Positions 10,216 through 20,213 of a stretch of DNA of 64,000 nucleotides are shown piece by piece. The stretch is from contig BLSF01000077.1 of NCBI GenBank assembly GCA_012862575.1, positions 10,390 through 74,389 of the forward strand, written 5' to 3'. A program made the translations under genes and the position numbers. The stretch comes from Parietichytrium sp. I65-24A. Its lineage: Eukaryota; Sar; Bigyra; Thraustochytrida; Thraustochytriidae. Numbering within the stretch: the first letter of the stretch is position 1; every line of letters starts with the position of its first letter. The notes under the pieces were generated by a model. The model made no database searches and was not told the origin of the DNA. It was given only the letters and a program-made list of their open reading frames with translations.

Positions 10216-13193
10216 CTATTTGGGGGGAGCAATATTTTTGCCGTCAGTTGCTGGGATCACAAAGCCACAAAGTTCACACCCAATCAAAAAACTTACATCG
10301 CACTTCAATGTATACACTTTCGTCGTATCGTTCAAAGAGACCGTCTTGATCCGGACGTACTGGCCGTCGCGCAGTTGCGAGACAATATTCAAGACAGCGT
10401 CCAAATCTGGCGTCTCTTTGTCGTCAATTTCAATGATAAAATGGGTAGCCTTTATGGAGAATCGGTGGCTAGGGGAGCCATAAAACCATCTCGAGCAATA
10501 TACGCCAGACCCGCGTACAGTCTTTGGCATAAAACCGCGAAGGGCAACAGCTGGGTGGGGAGCCTGCAAAAACATTCCTGCGAATAAAACCAAGCGTGAG
10601 GTGCCTGCACAAGAGAGGTGCGACATAGGAACCTGAATCTTCATCTCTGACAGGTCTCGAAGCAGAGTAACATCCACCGCACTTTTCCCTTTGCAAGCTC
10701 TTTCCACCGCTGGAAAATCCACCATGGGTTCATCGTCAATCGCAAGAACGAGATCACCTGACTTGAGGAGCTGAGCTGAAGCCGAGCCCGCCATGGCATT
10801 CCGAATGGTCAAAATGTGATTGTTGCCCAGATCGCCCTCGGTGAATCGTTTGACCCATGCCTGAGAGAGCCCCATGCCTGCTCGCGCCTTGGAGATAGGG
10901 GTCACCACGAAATCCGTCGCAAGGGACTCTACAAATATCTCTTCTCCTAGCTGCCGTTTCACGCTTCCCAACGCTTCAAAAACTACCGAAGCTGGAACTC
11001 CAGCAAGCGTCTCCTTGTCCTTAAAACTCTCCGACTGAAAGCTGAATGAGAACCAAAACGCCTGAATTCGGCTTTCCTCATCCACCAGCACGCCGCCAAC
11101 ATTTGAAACAAGCTTATCCACGTGGATAACAATTTGATTGCGAGCACTAAAACGCGGAGGACTTGTGAGTTGAAAAAGAAGCCGCTCTATGCTCGTCACC
11201 ATGCACCTCTGCCGGACTTGATTCATTTGATGCGTAAGTCCAATAAAGGTGGTCACATCGCCCTGCCGCAGCGGCTTCGTAGAGGGCGAGAATTCAAACA
11301 TCCGGACCTCAGGATTCTCCTCAATTTCCAGCAAGGCGGGGTCAAATCTGAGAATGGAGAAGTTATGCATCGGGTGCACATACACTACTGTCGCAGGAAT
11401 CTCCAGACTTCCGGCGAATGTAATGGTACCATTCCCAAGTGAATTCGGTGCTGTGTTTCGGTCGCACACAACGAGACCGTTCGCTGCGTCCACGACAATC
11501 CCTGTCCCCGAAAAACTGCTGAAAGGGATCCCGTCGCACTGGAAAGGTATGTCAAAGCTCACCATTACGACGGCTGGCGAGGCTGCAGGGGTGAATCTGA
11601 TTTGCTGTGGCTCTGGCTTCGAAATGTTTTCCTCCGGTCCTGGAAGAGGGGTACAATGCCACAGGCCTTGCTGGTCGTCACGCTTGGCGCGTTGCCACAC
11701 GAACCACGTGCGGTCAATTGTGCACGACTTTACCTGCTCACGAAACTTGTTTTTCAGCTCGATGAACCGGATCGATACATTGCTCCCTTCTCGGTACTTG
11801 CAGATCGCCTTTTCAAAAGCATCCAGGGTGGGTGTTGGGGTATCGCCCACAGCAAGAATAACAGAATTCCAGTTGATGTTTGCACGGCCAAACATAAAAC
11901 CAGAGGACGACACAAACACGCCACCAGGAGGCAACGCGCTGTTGATGGCCAGCTGATAAGACAAAGGATGCAAAATAGCCGCAGAAATTTCGAGGAATTC
12001 GTTCGGCAACAGGCTGTATAAGTCGTCCGTCGAAATTCGGACTGTGAATCCTTTTAGACCTCGCTGGAAAGTCATCTCCACGGATGGGTTGTCGTCCATA
12101 GCGTCGGCCAGCGCAATAAACTCGTGAGTTGGAGCACCGTTCAATGCAACGAGAATGTCGCCAGGCTCTACACCAGCTTTCGCAGCAGGGCCTTCCGGAA
12201 CGACCTTGTCTGCGACTAAAAGCCCCGTGGAACGTGGGAAGTGGTTGCGAATGTCGGCTTCTAGCGCTTCATTCAGACCCAGGCGCCTCGCTTCAGTGTA
12301 TGCCGCATGTTTGAAGATGCACTGAATGGTCCTTCTCGGTACGGACAACCCCATGCGAATATAATTCAAGGCGCGCACAACGCGATTTAGAGGCAGATAA
12401 AAGCTGGAAGCTCCCTTGGTTTTCCCACCGGCGTTGAGCGCGACGGCATGGCCCTCACTGTCAATGACTGGACTACCACTGGAGCCCCCAGAGGTACTAC
12501 TTGCAGCCGCAATGTAAAAGGTGTTGTGGTCATTGTACTCTTTGCTGCCATAGTGAGGCGCATCGCGATCGAGCCTTGCGAGGGTTCCAGCCTGGGACAA
12601 ATACGAGACAAGATGGTGAGGGTCAGGATATCTATACTCTGGCAAGGGACGAACATGTGTCTTTGGGTTTACTGAATCATGTGTGGGTCGAACCCAAAAC
12701 TTACAAGAATCGAAAGCTTTTCACCGCCATCATTTCCAACGACCCGGATCTCCAAGCCAACACGCGCTCGCTCCGGCGCCAGGGGGATTTCCGTAATGGG
12801 CATGAATTTAATCTCCTTGGGGTCGAATCGGAAAAATCCAAAGTCATGCATTGGGTCTCTAAAAATTGGTGTGACCTGAACCTCCTCCTTACTGAGAAAG
12901 GTTGCGTCCGCCTGAATAGGCCCGCACGAAACTACATGACGATTTGTCAAGATGATACCACGTTCTTTGTCCACTACAAATCCAGTTGCATTTGAGCAGC
13001 CGCGTCCTTCCCCATCAAACGCTCGGACATTGCAAACCCTCAGCACTACAACAGCCGGGGTGATCTTTTCGATGGCTTTGGAAAACCCCAGATCCTCATT
13101 TTGTGGAAGCTGTGCCGAGCGGGCCAATTTGCTTTCTGCATCTGCGTTGTCCAGCACCATCGCATCGGCGTCTGTGCCATCGGAGCCGTCCAT
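10216..13193 (-). CDS. Nma111/Deg7-type tandem HtrA serine protease with PDZ domains
   Basis: Two exons, 12705-13193 and 10216-12591, flank a 113-bp intron (GTAAGT...CAG, phase 0) and give 954 residues. The N-terminal trypsin-like domain has a complete triad: His in TNRHVV (~86), Asp in HDFGFFRFD (~117) and Ser in GGSSGSPV (~201). A PDZ domain follows (SGLLV-like start, AGVEPGDILVALNG), then a second protease-like half where the triad is lost: DRNT replaces the His motif, HNFSILRFD replaces the Asp, and no GxSGS is present. Further PDZ-like segments follow (AMAGSASAQLLKSGDLVLAI). This duplicated layout with a dead second half is the known Nma111p (fungi) and Deg7 (plants) architecture. Yeast Nma111 is nuclear and pro-apoptotic; Deg7 is plastidial. 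No targeting peptide is obvious here, so a nuclear/cytosolic site is inferred. Confidence 0.93.
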
Positions 13194-13442
13194 TTCGCTC
13201 TACGCTCAACTTGTTCCTCCACCAAGATGCGACACGTACAGTCCGGACTCCGAGACGACAAAGGTCTCTCGTTCGCAGACCGAATGTGGCTCAGACAGAC
13301 ACGCTCAGACTCGGATCATCGGTCACTTCGGTCACTGGCAACTACTTCAATGAACATGTATTGACTGTGAGTACCGGAATCGAGTAGAGCAAGCTGATTA
13401 TCGCGATCATCATGTTGCGAGATGCGAGAGCTGAGGCCCGGA

Positions 13443-13476
13443 TGACCCAATGACCCAGTGACCCAATGACCCGATG
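13443..13476 (+). repeat. TGACCCAA-type octamer/nonamer array
   Basis: Four near-perfect units of TGACCCA(A/G) lie in the promoter region of the Nma111-like gene. Confidence 0.8.
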
Positions 13477-13901
13477 AGCTATTGGCGAGAAAAGAGACTT
13501 GCGAGCGCTGCTTCAAACAAGCAAGCACGTGCGCATGCAAGACAGAAAATGAGATCTTTCATCCATTCGTTCATTCTCATAAACACAACAATCATTCACT
13601 GTCAGTGTTCACTGAATGAATGAATGACACATCATAGTCAGTGTGAATGTGCTAGTGTTCGCTTGCATGTTTGACTGAGAGGCGCAGAGCTCTGCACGAT
13701 CATTCGTTCGCCTTCCTTAGCGGCGCCACCGGAAGACTTACAAGGCTCTGTGGCACAACTGCGAGGAAACGTGCCCGCGTGCTGGCTGTGAGTACCGGCG
13801 TTGAACATATAGGTCCCCGCGGCGACTTGTCCGACTGATTCTGGCTTGCAAAGGCTCTGGCAATCGTGGAAGACAAGACAAAGTGACTAGAGTACACGGT
13901 T

Positions 13902-13927
13902 GATCTCGATCTCGATCTCGATCTCGT
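13902..13927 (+). repeat. GATCTC hexamer array
   Basis: Four units of (GATCTC), a short simple-sequence tract. Confidence 0.85.
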
Positions 13928-13958
13928 TGGGAGGAAAGTGTCTTGACGGGTTCAACAA

Positions 13959-14060
13959 CTAATCTTGGGTGATAGTCGGAGCACAAGTTGTAGTTTCGGT
14001 TGTTGAGAGCTAATCTTGGGTGATAGTCGGAGCACAAGTTGTGGTTTCGGTTGTTGAGAG
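13959..14060 (+). repeat. 52-bp perfect-like tandem duplication
   Basis: Two adjacent units, each containing CTAATCTTGGGTGATAGTCG then GAGCACAAGTTGT(A/G)GTTTCGG and TTGTTGAGAG-like ends, differ at essentially one base. They lie ~155 bp upstream of the next gene start, so the duplication is recent and in a promoter. Confidence 0.9.
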
Positions 14061-14216
14061 GGCTGTCTGGCTTGCCTGCGTTTTTGATTGAGGAACTGTA
14101 AGATCGGCTGCCAAGAGAGAAAGATTATCGCTGGCCGCGAGCAGGGAGCTCCTTCTTACAGGTGAAGAGTCGCTGGAAAGACTTTTACAGACCAGTTCTC
14201 CCATACAGCAGTGCGA

Positions 14217-15050
14217 ATGGAGGCGCCAAAGTTGAAGGTCAAGATCAAGCTGCCCAAGGCGCCGAAAGCTGTAGCAAAGGAGGAGAGCAATGACGACGAG
14301 AGCGTCAGCTCTGTTGGCTCGGACGATGTCATGGAAGATACTGACAACAACGAGAACGGTGTGAAAGAGGAGAATGAGGGGGGCGCAGACGACGCGGGGA
14401 GCGTAGACGACGACGATGGTAAAAAGCAAGATCCCGCTGTCGAGGAGCCCAGCGGCGCAAATTCTGTTTTGTCTATTTTACACACCAGAAAACGCAAGGC
14501 GCCAATCTCTGACCTTCGTCCCGTTCTACGTACTTGCCCACCAAGATCGCACAACCAAGCTGGCGGGGAATCAAAAGCAGAGGAAGAGGATGAAGACGAA
14601 CAGCCCCAATATGCAGCGTGGGAAGCGGTGCGTGACTACGATGCTGAGAAGGAAGGAAATGCTTTGGCTGCTGGGGGAGAAGGCGAGAAAGCTCCCGAGG
14701 ATTTTATTGTCCCAAAAGAGGCGCTGGATAGTATATGGAAGGACGCCGTGGGACAACATCAAGCGCAGCTAGCTCGGGTCCAGAAACGTCTGGATATGGA
14801 GCGTAAGATGAAAGAAGAAAGGGACAGAGAGATTCAGGCACTTCGCGATCGCACCCTCGAAGAAGAGACGAGGCGAAAACAAGAGGAAGAGCGAGCCCGT
14901 GATCGGGAAGAGCTGGAGCGGAATGAAGCTCGTGAGGCTGCGCGACAAGAGCGGATGCGCCTTGCACAGACGATTGACATGGATGCGCAACAGCAAATCA
15001 TGGGTAACGGTGACGGAGAAGATGACGATGATGACATGGGCGGGTTTTGA
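14217..15050 (+). CDS. Acidic, coiled-coil, nuclear-type protein, unknown function
   Basis: The protein has 277 residues from the ATG at 14217 (two codons after an in-frame GTG). A short basic N-terminus (KLKVKIKLPKAPK) is followed by a long Asp/Glu/Ser-rich disordered tract, a basic patch (HTRKRKAP, possible nuclear signal), a second acidic stretch, then a charged single-helix/coiled-coil region from about residue 185 to 250 (repeated R/E/K as in RKMKEERDREIQALRDRT). The C-terminus is poly-Asp followed by MGGF. No known domain. Composition resembles chromatin or splicing accessory proteins, but that is only a resemblance. Confidence 0.75.
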   Translation: MEAPKLKVKIKLPKAPKAVAKEESNDDESVSSVGSDDVMEDTDNNENGVKEENEGGADDAGSVDDDDGKKQDPAVEEPSGANSVLSILHTRKRKAPISDLRPVLRTCPPRSHNQAGGESKAEEEDEDEQPQYAAWEAVRDYDAEKEGNALAAGGEGEKAPEDFIVPKEALDSIWKDAVGQHQAQLARVQKRLDMERKMKEERDREIQALRDRTLEEETRRKQEEERARDREELERNEAREAARQERMRLAQTIDMDAQQQIMGNGDGEDDDDDMGGF

Positions 15051-15193
15051 AGAGGCTTTCTTGTCATCAAGTTGTGGCAACGTTGAGTCTGCTGCTTCAT
15101 GTATCTATGCCCGCCAAATTGTTACCGTGAGAGTTGGGGATGGATTTTCGCCGAACCGAAGACAAGGAACTATAGGGACACTAAAAACATTCT

Positions 15194-16132
15194 TTACAAG
15201 TGCTGGAGACTCATGAGATGACACTGCAGCGCAAACCGAGTGCCAATCACGACGCTCTCCGCCAGTTGGTGCACGGACACCTCAGACTTTGATTGCAAGG
15301 TTATGGGAACCTGTTTGTGCCAGTCGTTCTCATCAAATTGGTCACCGTCCGTCACAGCACTGGGGATGCGATGATTAACATTTTCCTCCAAGGCAGTGTC
15401 CCCTGCCTCGTGTTGCAGGATTTTGCGTGCTTGCTCTGCAGACACCCATACGAGCTCGCCAACCTCGGAGACTTGAGGCGCAAACTTTTGCCACTCTGAG
15501 GAGTGTAAATTTGGCTCTGGTAAAAGTACATAAACCACCAAGTGATGATGCGAAAGCCCTTCATTTCCTTTTTTCTGTTCGAATGATAACGGGTAAGTGG
15601 ACTCCCACAGACAGAGAATGCGCGCTTTGGACTGATCTGTCACTGTCCAGCCCGTCTCCTCCTTCACTTCACGGACGCCAGCATCGACCAGCGACTCGCC
15701 CTTGTCCAGATTCCCTCCAGGGAGGACGAACAAATTCGGAAAGCTCCTCAGTCTCGACTGTCGTCTGGTCAGGAGAACCTTTCCATCGCTGCTTTGCAAG
15801 AGCACCGCCACTCCGACGCGCAGCTCCAGATCCTCTCGAGCATGTCCACACTCCTCAAACTCACGAGCCGGGCACTTGGGATGTTTGTGCGCCAGCCAAA
15901 CCAGATGTCGGCCCTCCTTTCGCAGCCTCGCTGAATCGCCTTCAGCGTCCCGCTCCCTTTGCAGTGTCAACGTCTCCTGTGCGGTGTCGTGCGAGAGCGT
16001 CACTCTGCATATTTCAACTTGCTGTCCCGAGTCACTTCTGGCACCGAGGAGGCCCAATATGCACTGTCCAAAAGCGCAGCGTTTTCGCAGCTCTTCGCGG
16101 CCCCGACTTTGCACCAGCACCTTCACGCTCAT
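15194..16132 (-). CDS. NUDT17-like Nudix hydrolase
   Basis: The protein has 312 residues from the ATG at 16132. That start gives MSVKVLVQSRG and CAFGQCILGLLGA, which match the N-terminal pattern of animal NUDT17. The frame remains open to an ATG at 16354, adding 74 residues that begin with a translated nonamer repeat (NVS units) and look noncoding. The Nudix box is complete: GGNLDKGESLVDAGVREVKE then ETGW, fitting G-x5-E-x7-REUxEExGU. Upstream VAVLLQSSDGKVLLTRR and downstream HHHLVVYVLL are the usual flanking strands. Nudix enzymes hydrolyse nucleoside diphosphate derivatives with Mg2+; NUDT17 is reported as an acyl-CoA/mRNA-cap-type member with loose assignment, so the substrate here is open. 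The gene is convergent with the acidic coiled-coil gene, 143 bp between stops. Confidence 0.85.
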   Translation of the reverse strand: MSVKVLVQSRGREELRKRCAFGQCILGLLGARSDSGQQVEICRVTLSHDTAQETLTLQRERDAEGDSARLRKEGRHLVWLAHKHPKCPAREFEECGHAREDLELRVGVAVLLQSSDGKVLLTRRQSRLRSFPNLFVLPGGNLDKGESLVDAGVREVKEETGWTVTDQSKARILCLWESTYPLSFEQKKGNEGLSHHHLVVYVLLPEPNLHSSEWQKFAPQVSEVGELVWVSAEQARKILQHEAGDTALEENVNHRIPSAVTDGDQFDENDWHKQVPITLQSKSEVSVHQLAESVVIGTRFALQCHLMSLQHL

Positions 16133-16294
16133 GGTCTCGTGCGACTGCTCTTCTTCCACACGCCCAACTCTTTCGCACTTTGCCGGCTCACCAATCTCAT
16201 CAACTTGCGCTTTGGTGCGGACCGGCGCCAAACATTTTCGCTGTTTTGCGAGGAGCCCTAGCTGGTTTGCTGGGGCTGGCTTACCTTGGGTGAT

Positions 16295-16334
16295 GCTCAC
16301 ATTGCTCACATTGCTCACATTGCTCACATTGCTC
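16295..16334 (+). repeat. GCTCACATT nonamer array
   Basis: About four units upstream of the NUDT17-like gene. On the minus strand they would encode NVS repeats if the upstream ATG were used, which argues that this is leader or promoter DNA. Confidence 0.85.
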
Positions 16335-16596
16335 GCATACTCACATGCTCGCATTGGTGTACTGAGTAGCCAAGTACACTGCCAAGTGCTTCGGGTCGAG
16401 ACAGTGCAGATGTGGGATTTGGATGAACAGTGGACCTGACTGTGATTCGGAGCGGCGTAAAATCCACCCTACACCTCCTTTTTGTTTGACCGCAAAGTAA
16501 ATAGAGAGCTGGAATATTTTGGATTGTGTTGAACATCTGGCAATTTTAACATGTATGATGCTATCAACTTTGCAAAAGTATGAATTACGACCGGCT

Positions 16597-18168
16597 TCAC
16601 GAACGCACAGCTTTTTGACAGATATCGCCAAGCTTCTTCTGCTTCTCGAGATCAACAACGCTCGCCAGATCTTCGGGTTTAGCATTGTAGCGAACCTTGG
16701 TTGTGAGCTCTGCTTGGACCTCGTCTGCAGACAAAAGTTCTTGCAATTTCTCCAGCACTCGAGGCAGCAATTTGTACTTGCTCAGGGAAAAGAACAGCAC
16801 GGAGTGCTGCTGGGAATCTCGCTCTAGAAGTAAAGCTCTGATCTCCTCTGCTCTCAACAAACTGAACGTTTGGTCAAGGAGCTTGGAGGCTGTGCTCTCG
16901 GAGACTTTTGAGTTGGACAGCGCCACGCCGAGCAGGTTCTTGTTGGTCCGGTGGATCTCTCTGCACGAGAAGGCTTCGCAAAGTGAAGATCTTGGGATCT
17001 TGTCCTTTTCAACAAGATCCGAGAGAAGCGCAAAGTAATCTGAGAGCGCACTAGAACGATCATTGAAAAGCATCTGGAAGGGGAAACATATGACGTCGTT
17101 CTTGTTCAAGAGGGAGCCAACCTGAACCAGGAGTGAGCCCAGCTCCACCTTGGAAATTAGACCCTTTTCTTCCAGCTCGACGGCCTTGTCAAAGTACGAA
17201 GTCTTGAGGTGTCCCCATGCCGAATCTCTCAGTATCGCCTTCCTAAATCGAGCTGCGGAGAGAAACAGTTCATTCAATTCCGTTTCTTTGGCCGTCTCGA
17301 AGACAGGCTTGCGCGACACCCACTCTTCCTTGCCCTCGCCGCTCGAAGCCTTTCCTTGCCCAGTCCCGTTGCCACTTGTTCTATTGTTCCATCTGCGATT
17401 TTCAGTCTGCTTACCGCCCTTGCCATTATATTTTCCGTCACTCTTTTGCCGCGATTGAGATTGAGATTGCTCGTGCCGGTTGTTTCGCGACTGTTGAGGT
17501 TGCTTCTGATATCGCGGCACGCCGCTTTCTTTCAACACCTCCGCGACCTTTGGATTGGAAGCGAGATCCAGAGCGCTATATCCTTTCCCCGTTTTAGCTT
17601 CCAGCAGGTTCTTCAGATCCTCTTCACATACGTTCTCTTTCAAGACTTGGAGCACATTGGTTGCACTTACAGCCGAGCCTTGCTCAGCAGCTATATGCAA
17701 AAGGGTTCTGCCGTCATTGTCTTTGGCCAGCAACAATGCCTTTAGCTTTTCATCAGAAACGCAACTCTTCACGTACCTGTAGAGCCAGAGAAAGTCTTTG
17801 ATGTGCACACGGGTTGACACTGCGTAGTGCAGGATAGGCATGCTCGCTTTGTGGCATCGAGCGGAGGATATCATGTCAGCCTTTTGGTCTGAAGTTACGA
17901 CGTTCCTAGACACGTACGAGTCCAAAATCTCAAAGTACCTGGCCATCGTGTATCCATCCTTCGCACGGATAGCCACATACGGCAGGAGGATTACGTAATT
18001 TGTCTTTGGCTGGACACACTTCCATGTCAGCTCTGCCATTTCAGCCCCGGAGAACACCTGCTCCCGCGCATGCTTCTCGAGCTGCGCAAAGTACTGCTCA
18101 AGATACGCCGCCTTCAACTCCTTGTTCGTCGTATCAAAAGAGCTCGCCACCAAAAACTGTTCCTCCAT
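16597..18168 (-). CDS. Internally duplicated ankyrin-containing protein
   Basis: The protein has 523 residues, ATG at 18168. Residues ~145-215 hold about two ankyrin-type units, the clearest being KDNDGRTLLHIAAEQGS. A basic, Gln/Asn/Gly/Ser-rich disordered linker spans ~218-285. Residues ~295-520 look like a diverged second copy of residues ~8-210: helices, then YFALLSDLVEKDKI (compare YFEILDSYVSRNVV), then LRAEEIRALLLERDSQQHSV (compare SDEKLKALLLAKDNDGRTLL), then an ending KPEDLASV (compare GYSALDLA). The second copy's ankyrin signature is degenerate. No enzyme domain, signal peptide or membrane segment. Likely a protein-protein scaffold; the family was not recognised. Confidence 0.8.
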   Translation of the reverse strand: MEEQFLVASSFDTTNKELKAAYLEQYFAQLEKHAREQVFSGAEMAELTWKCVQPKTNYVILLPYVAIRAKDGYTMARYFEILDSYVSRNVVTSDQKADMISSARCHKASMPILHYAVSTRVHIKDFLWLYRYVKSCVSDEKLKALLLAKDNDGRTLLHIAAEQGSAVSATNVLQVLKENVCEEDLKNLLEAKTGKGYSALDLASNPKVAEVLKESGVPRYQKQPQQSRNNRHEQSQSQSRQKSDGKYNGKGGKQTENRRWNNRTSGNGTGQGKASSGEGKEEWVSRKPVFETAKETELNELFLSAARFRKAILRDSAWGHLKTSYFDKAVELEEKGLISKVELGSLLVQVGSLLNKNDVICFPFQMLFNDRSSALSDYFALLSDLVEKDKIPRSSLCEAFSCREIHRTNKNLLGVALSNSKVSESTASKLLDQTFSLLRAEEIRALLLERDSQQHSVLFFSLSKYKLLPRVLEKLQELLSADEVQAELTTKVRYNAKPEDLASVVDLEKQKKLGDICQKAVRS

Positions 18169-18794
18169 CTCTGCTTACTTGCTCGTGATTCAGTACGAGG
18201 CGCAGCGCCACTCTCTCTTGCAGAAGCTTGGCCGCGTGAGAATACGACGCCAATGTCGGGCTCAAAGCTTGTTACGGTTTCTTGCGCCTAAAGTCTCCTC
18301 TCCTGCTGTGAAGGCAGCGAACCTCTTTTGAAACGTTCACTGAGGTTCTCGTCGAGCACTGACATGACAGTGCACGTGACAGGTGCTACCGTCGGAGCTA
18401 CGTAACGGTGGGTGGGTCGTACTTGGTTGACTATGACAACCCACCGATCCACCTGATCCACTGCCAACATTAAACCTTCTGGCGTGACTTTGGGAAGCGA
18501 CACAGTCACTTTTGCAGCTCTCGGACGGAACTCCTCCGCCCGCGCCCTCGACGCTTGAAGGAACTTTGAACTTCTGATTAGAAAATATGCTTCCCGAACT
18601 GAACATTTGGCAGTACAATTCCACTTCCGCTCGAGGTGCAGACTTCTGCAATCTGAATTCTGATATCAAAGCGACCTCTTCATTGGATGAGTGACTTGCG
18701 TCCGCTTGTTATACAAGCCCGAGAGGCTATGAGGGGGACGAAGGTCGCCAAAACTATGTTTTCAAAGGAGTTACAAAATAGAGTTGAGTTTTTT
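18169..18794. other. Intergenic spacer between two minus-strand genes
   Basis: No supported gene. It holds the 3' flank of the repeat protein and the promoter of the ankyrin protein. A 110-codon minus frame at 18337-18669 has no ATG-supported or motif-bearing content. Confidence 0.45.
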
Positions 18795-20213
18795 TTACAT
18801 TGGAACCGGAGATGGATCAGGGTTCTCCGAAAGATATTTGGGAGAAAACATCTCAGGGAGGTTTTCACAAAACTGCGTGAACTTGGCGCGAAACTCTGCA
18901 GGCGGCAAGTTCATCATGTGGTTACAAGACAGAATCACTGAGCTGTTGCCGGATCGAATTGCCCGCAGCCGGACTACTTTTACGAAAGACTTGGCGAACC
19001 CAATTGTCGGATGAGAATTGGCTTCCACACAAGACTGTACGCCACTCTGTGCTTTTCCATGTTTGGTCGAGGGAGAACAGGAGGAACGGCCAGATCTCAT
19101 AGAACTTGGCGAGGCTGCGTCAGCGGAAGCTCCCGCTTGCACGCTCTGCGGAGCTATTGCCATGGAATCATCGTTGATCTCAGGAAGATGACACAAGAGA
19201 GACGTGTACCTGCGGTAAAAGCTTGCTGCATGGTCCATGCCAAGCAATTTGACACACTCCTTCTCAAGATCGGCAATGCCAGCCCTCTGGCTGCAAATTT
19301 TCACCTGCTCGATGAAAGCCTTGGCAACGGAGAGAGGTGGGGTTACTCCGTTCAAAAACTGCTCTCGAACCATATCGACCGCGAATTTGAACTCCGCAGA
19401 GGAAGTAGTCTCTTCGCATGCGTGAACATAAGCTGTGTGCTGGGCAGCGTCCAAGCCCGTGAAGGACTCGTGAACCTCGGGAAGATGAGACAAGACTGTT
19501 TTGTATCTCGAAAAAAACTCGGGAGACTTTCTCAGTACCAATAGTTCCCTGCACTCTGATACCAAGGATGTCACAGAGGCAGCACGGGCTCTGCGAGCTA
19601 TTTGTCTAAGAAAAAGTTTTGCTTGGTACATCGTCGGGATCTTCTCGGCGTAGAAAAAGTCCATTGCCTTTCTCAGCTCGGGAGTCTTCACATGCTGTGA
19701 GACATCCGCCCGGAGCGTTCTGGAATACAATATCAATTCTGCAACGTCAAACCCAGAAAACTTGGGATGCGATAGCACAGTGCTCACTGGCGAGGCAAAT
19801 GTCACAGAGTCCGTCATTGATTTGGCAGCATTTACGTTCTCGAGTGTAACTCCGCGATTTGCTGCTTTCCGCTGTGTGCGCCCAGGTGGGGAATCCTCCA
19901 TCTGGCGCTTGCGTTGCCCTGAGTTCCTCACATGGTGCGCACCGCAAAACTTAATATATCGCGGAAACAAAGAAGGCGGGAATGATTTTGTAGCGTCTGC
20001 CCCGTGCTTTCTAACCACGCGCCGGAACCACCCAGCGTACCAATCGTAGTCCAACAGGTCTCTACTCACCCTTCCATTGAGTATGCGTTCATGCGTATAG
20101 TCACAGAGCTGCACCCAGTCGAAAAAGAATCCGCTGCGACTGTAAATTTGCATGTCCGCCAAAAGCTTGTCTTCTTCGTCCGCCGAAAGAACCGCTTTCC
20201 CTTTGGACGACAT
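18795..20213 (-). CDS. Protein with three ~100-residue internal repeats, unknown family
   Basis: The protein has 472 residues from the ATG at 20213 (three codons after an in-frame TTG). An N-terminal segment (residues ~10-95: ADEEDKLLADMQIYSRSG and RDLLDYDWYAGWFRRVVRK) is followed by a basic linker with RKRQ. Repeats then run ~147-246, ~241-346 and, partially, ~397-456. Each has an AK-x-F core (QAKLFLRQIARRA, VAKAFIEQVKICS, FAKSFVKVVRLRA), a Cys-containing helix (SECRELL, KECVKLL, LSCNHMM), an aromatic helix (FFSRYKTVL, FYRRYTSLL, FRAKFTQFC) and an HLPE/NLPE end. A serine-rich linker splits repeats 2 and 3. No known family recognised; an all-helical repeat fold is inferred. Confidence 0.75.
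   Translation of the reverse strand: MSSKGKAVLSADEEDKLLADMQIYSRSGFFFDWVQLCDYTHERILNGRVSRDLLDYDWYAGWFRRVVRKHGADATKSFPPSLFPRYIKFCGAHHVRNSGQRKRQMEDSPPGRTQRKAANRGVTLENVNAAKSMTDSVTFASPVSTVLSHPKFSGFDVAELILYSRTLRADVSQHVKTPELRKAMDFFYAEKIPTMYQAKLFLRQIARRARAASVTSLVSECRELLVLRKSPEFFSRYKTVLSHLPEVHESFTGLDAAQHTAYVHACEETTSSAEFKFAVDMVREQFLNGVTPPLSVAKAFIEQVKICSQRAGIADLEKECVKLLGMDHAASFYRRYTSLLCHLPEINDDSMAIAPQSVQAGASADAASPSSMRSGRSSCSPSTKHGKAQSGVQSCVEANSHPTIGFAKSFVKVVRLRAIRSGNSSVILSCNHMMNLPPAEFRAKFTQFCENLPEMFSPKYLSENPDPSPVPM

Larger units (their letters stand above)
13194..14216. other. Divergent promoter region with several tandem repeats
   Basis: This region lies between the divergent Nma111-like gene and the acidic coiled-coil gene. 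It carries CTGTGAGTACCGG twice (near 13364 and 13785), a TGACCCAA octamer array, TCATTC runs, a GATCTC hexamer array and a 52-bp tandem duplication. No gene was recognised. Confidence 0.6.

Noticed and set aside
12669-12700. GGGTTCGACCCA (tRNA B-box-like) in the Nma111-like intron
   Set aside because: No matching A-box or cloverleaf could be drawn; it is a short palindrome in a 113-bp intron.
16133-16354. 74-residue N-terminal extension of the Nudix protein
   Set aside because: It starts with translated nonamer repeats, and family N-termini begin at MSVKVLV.
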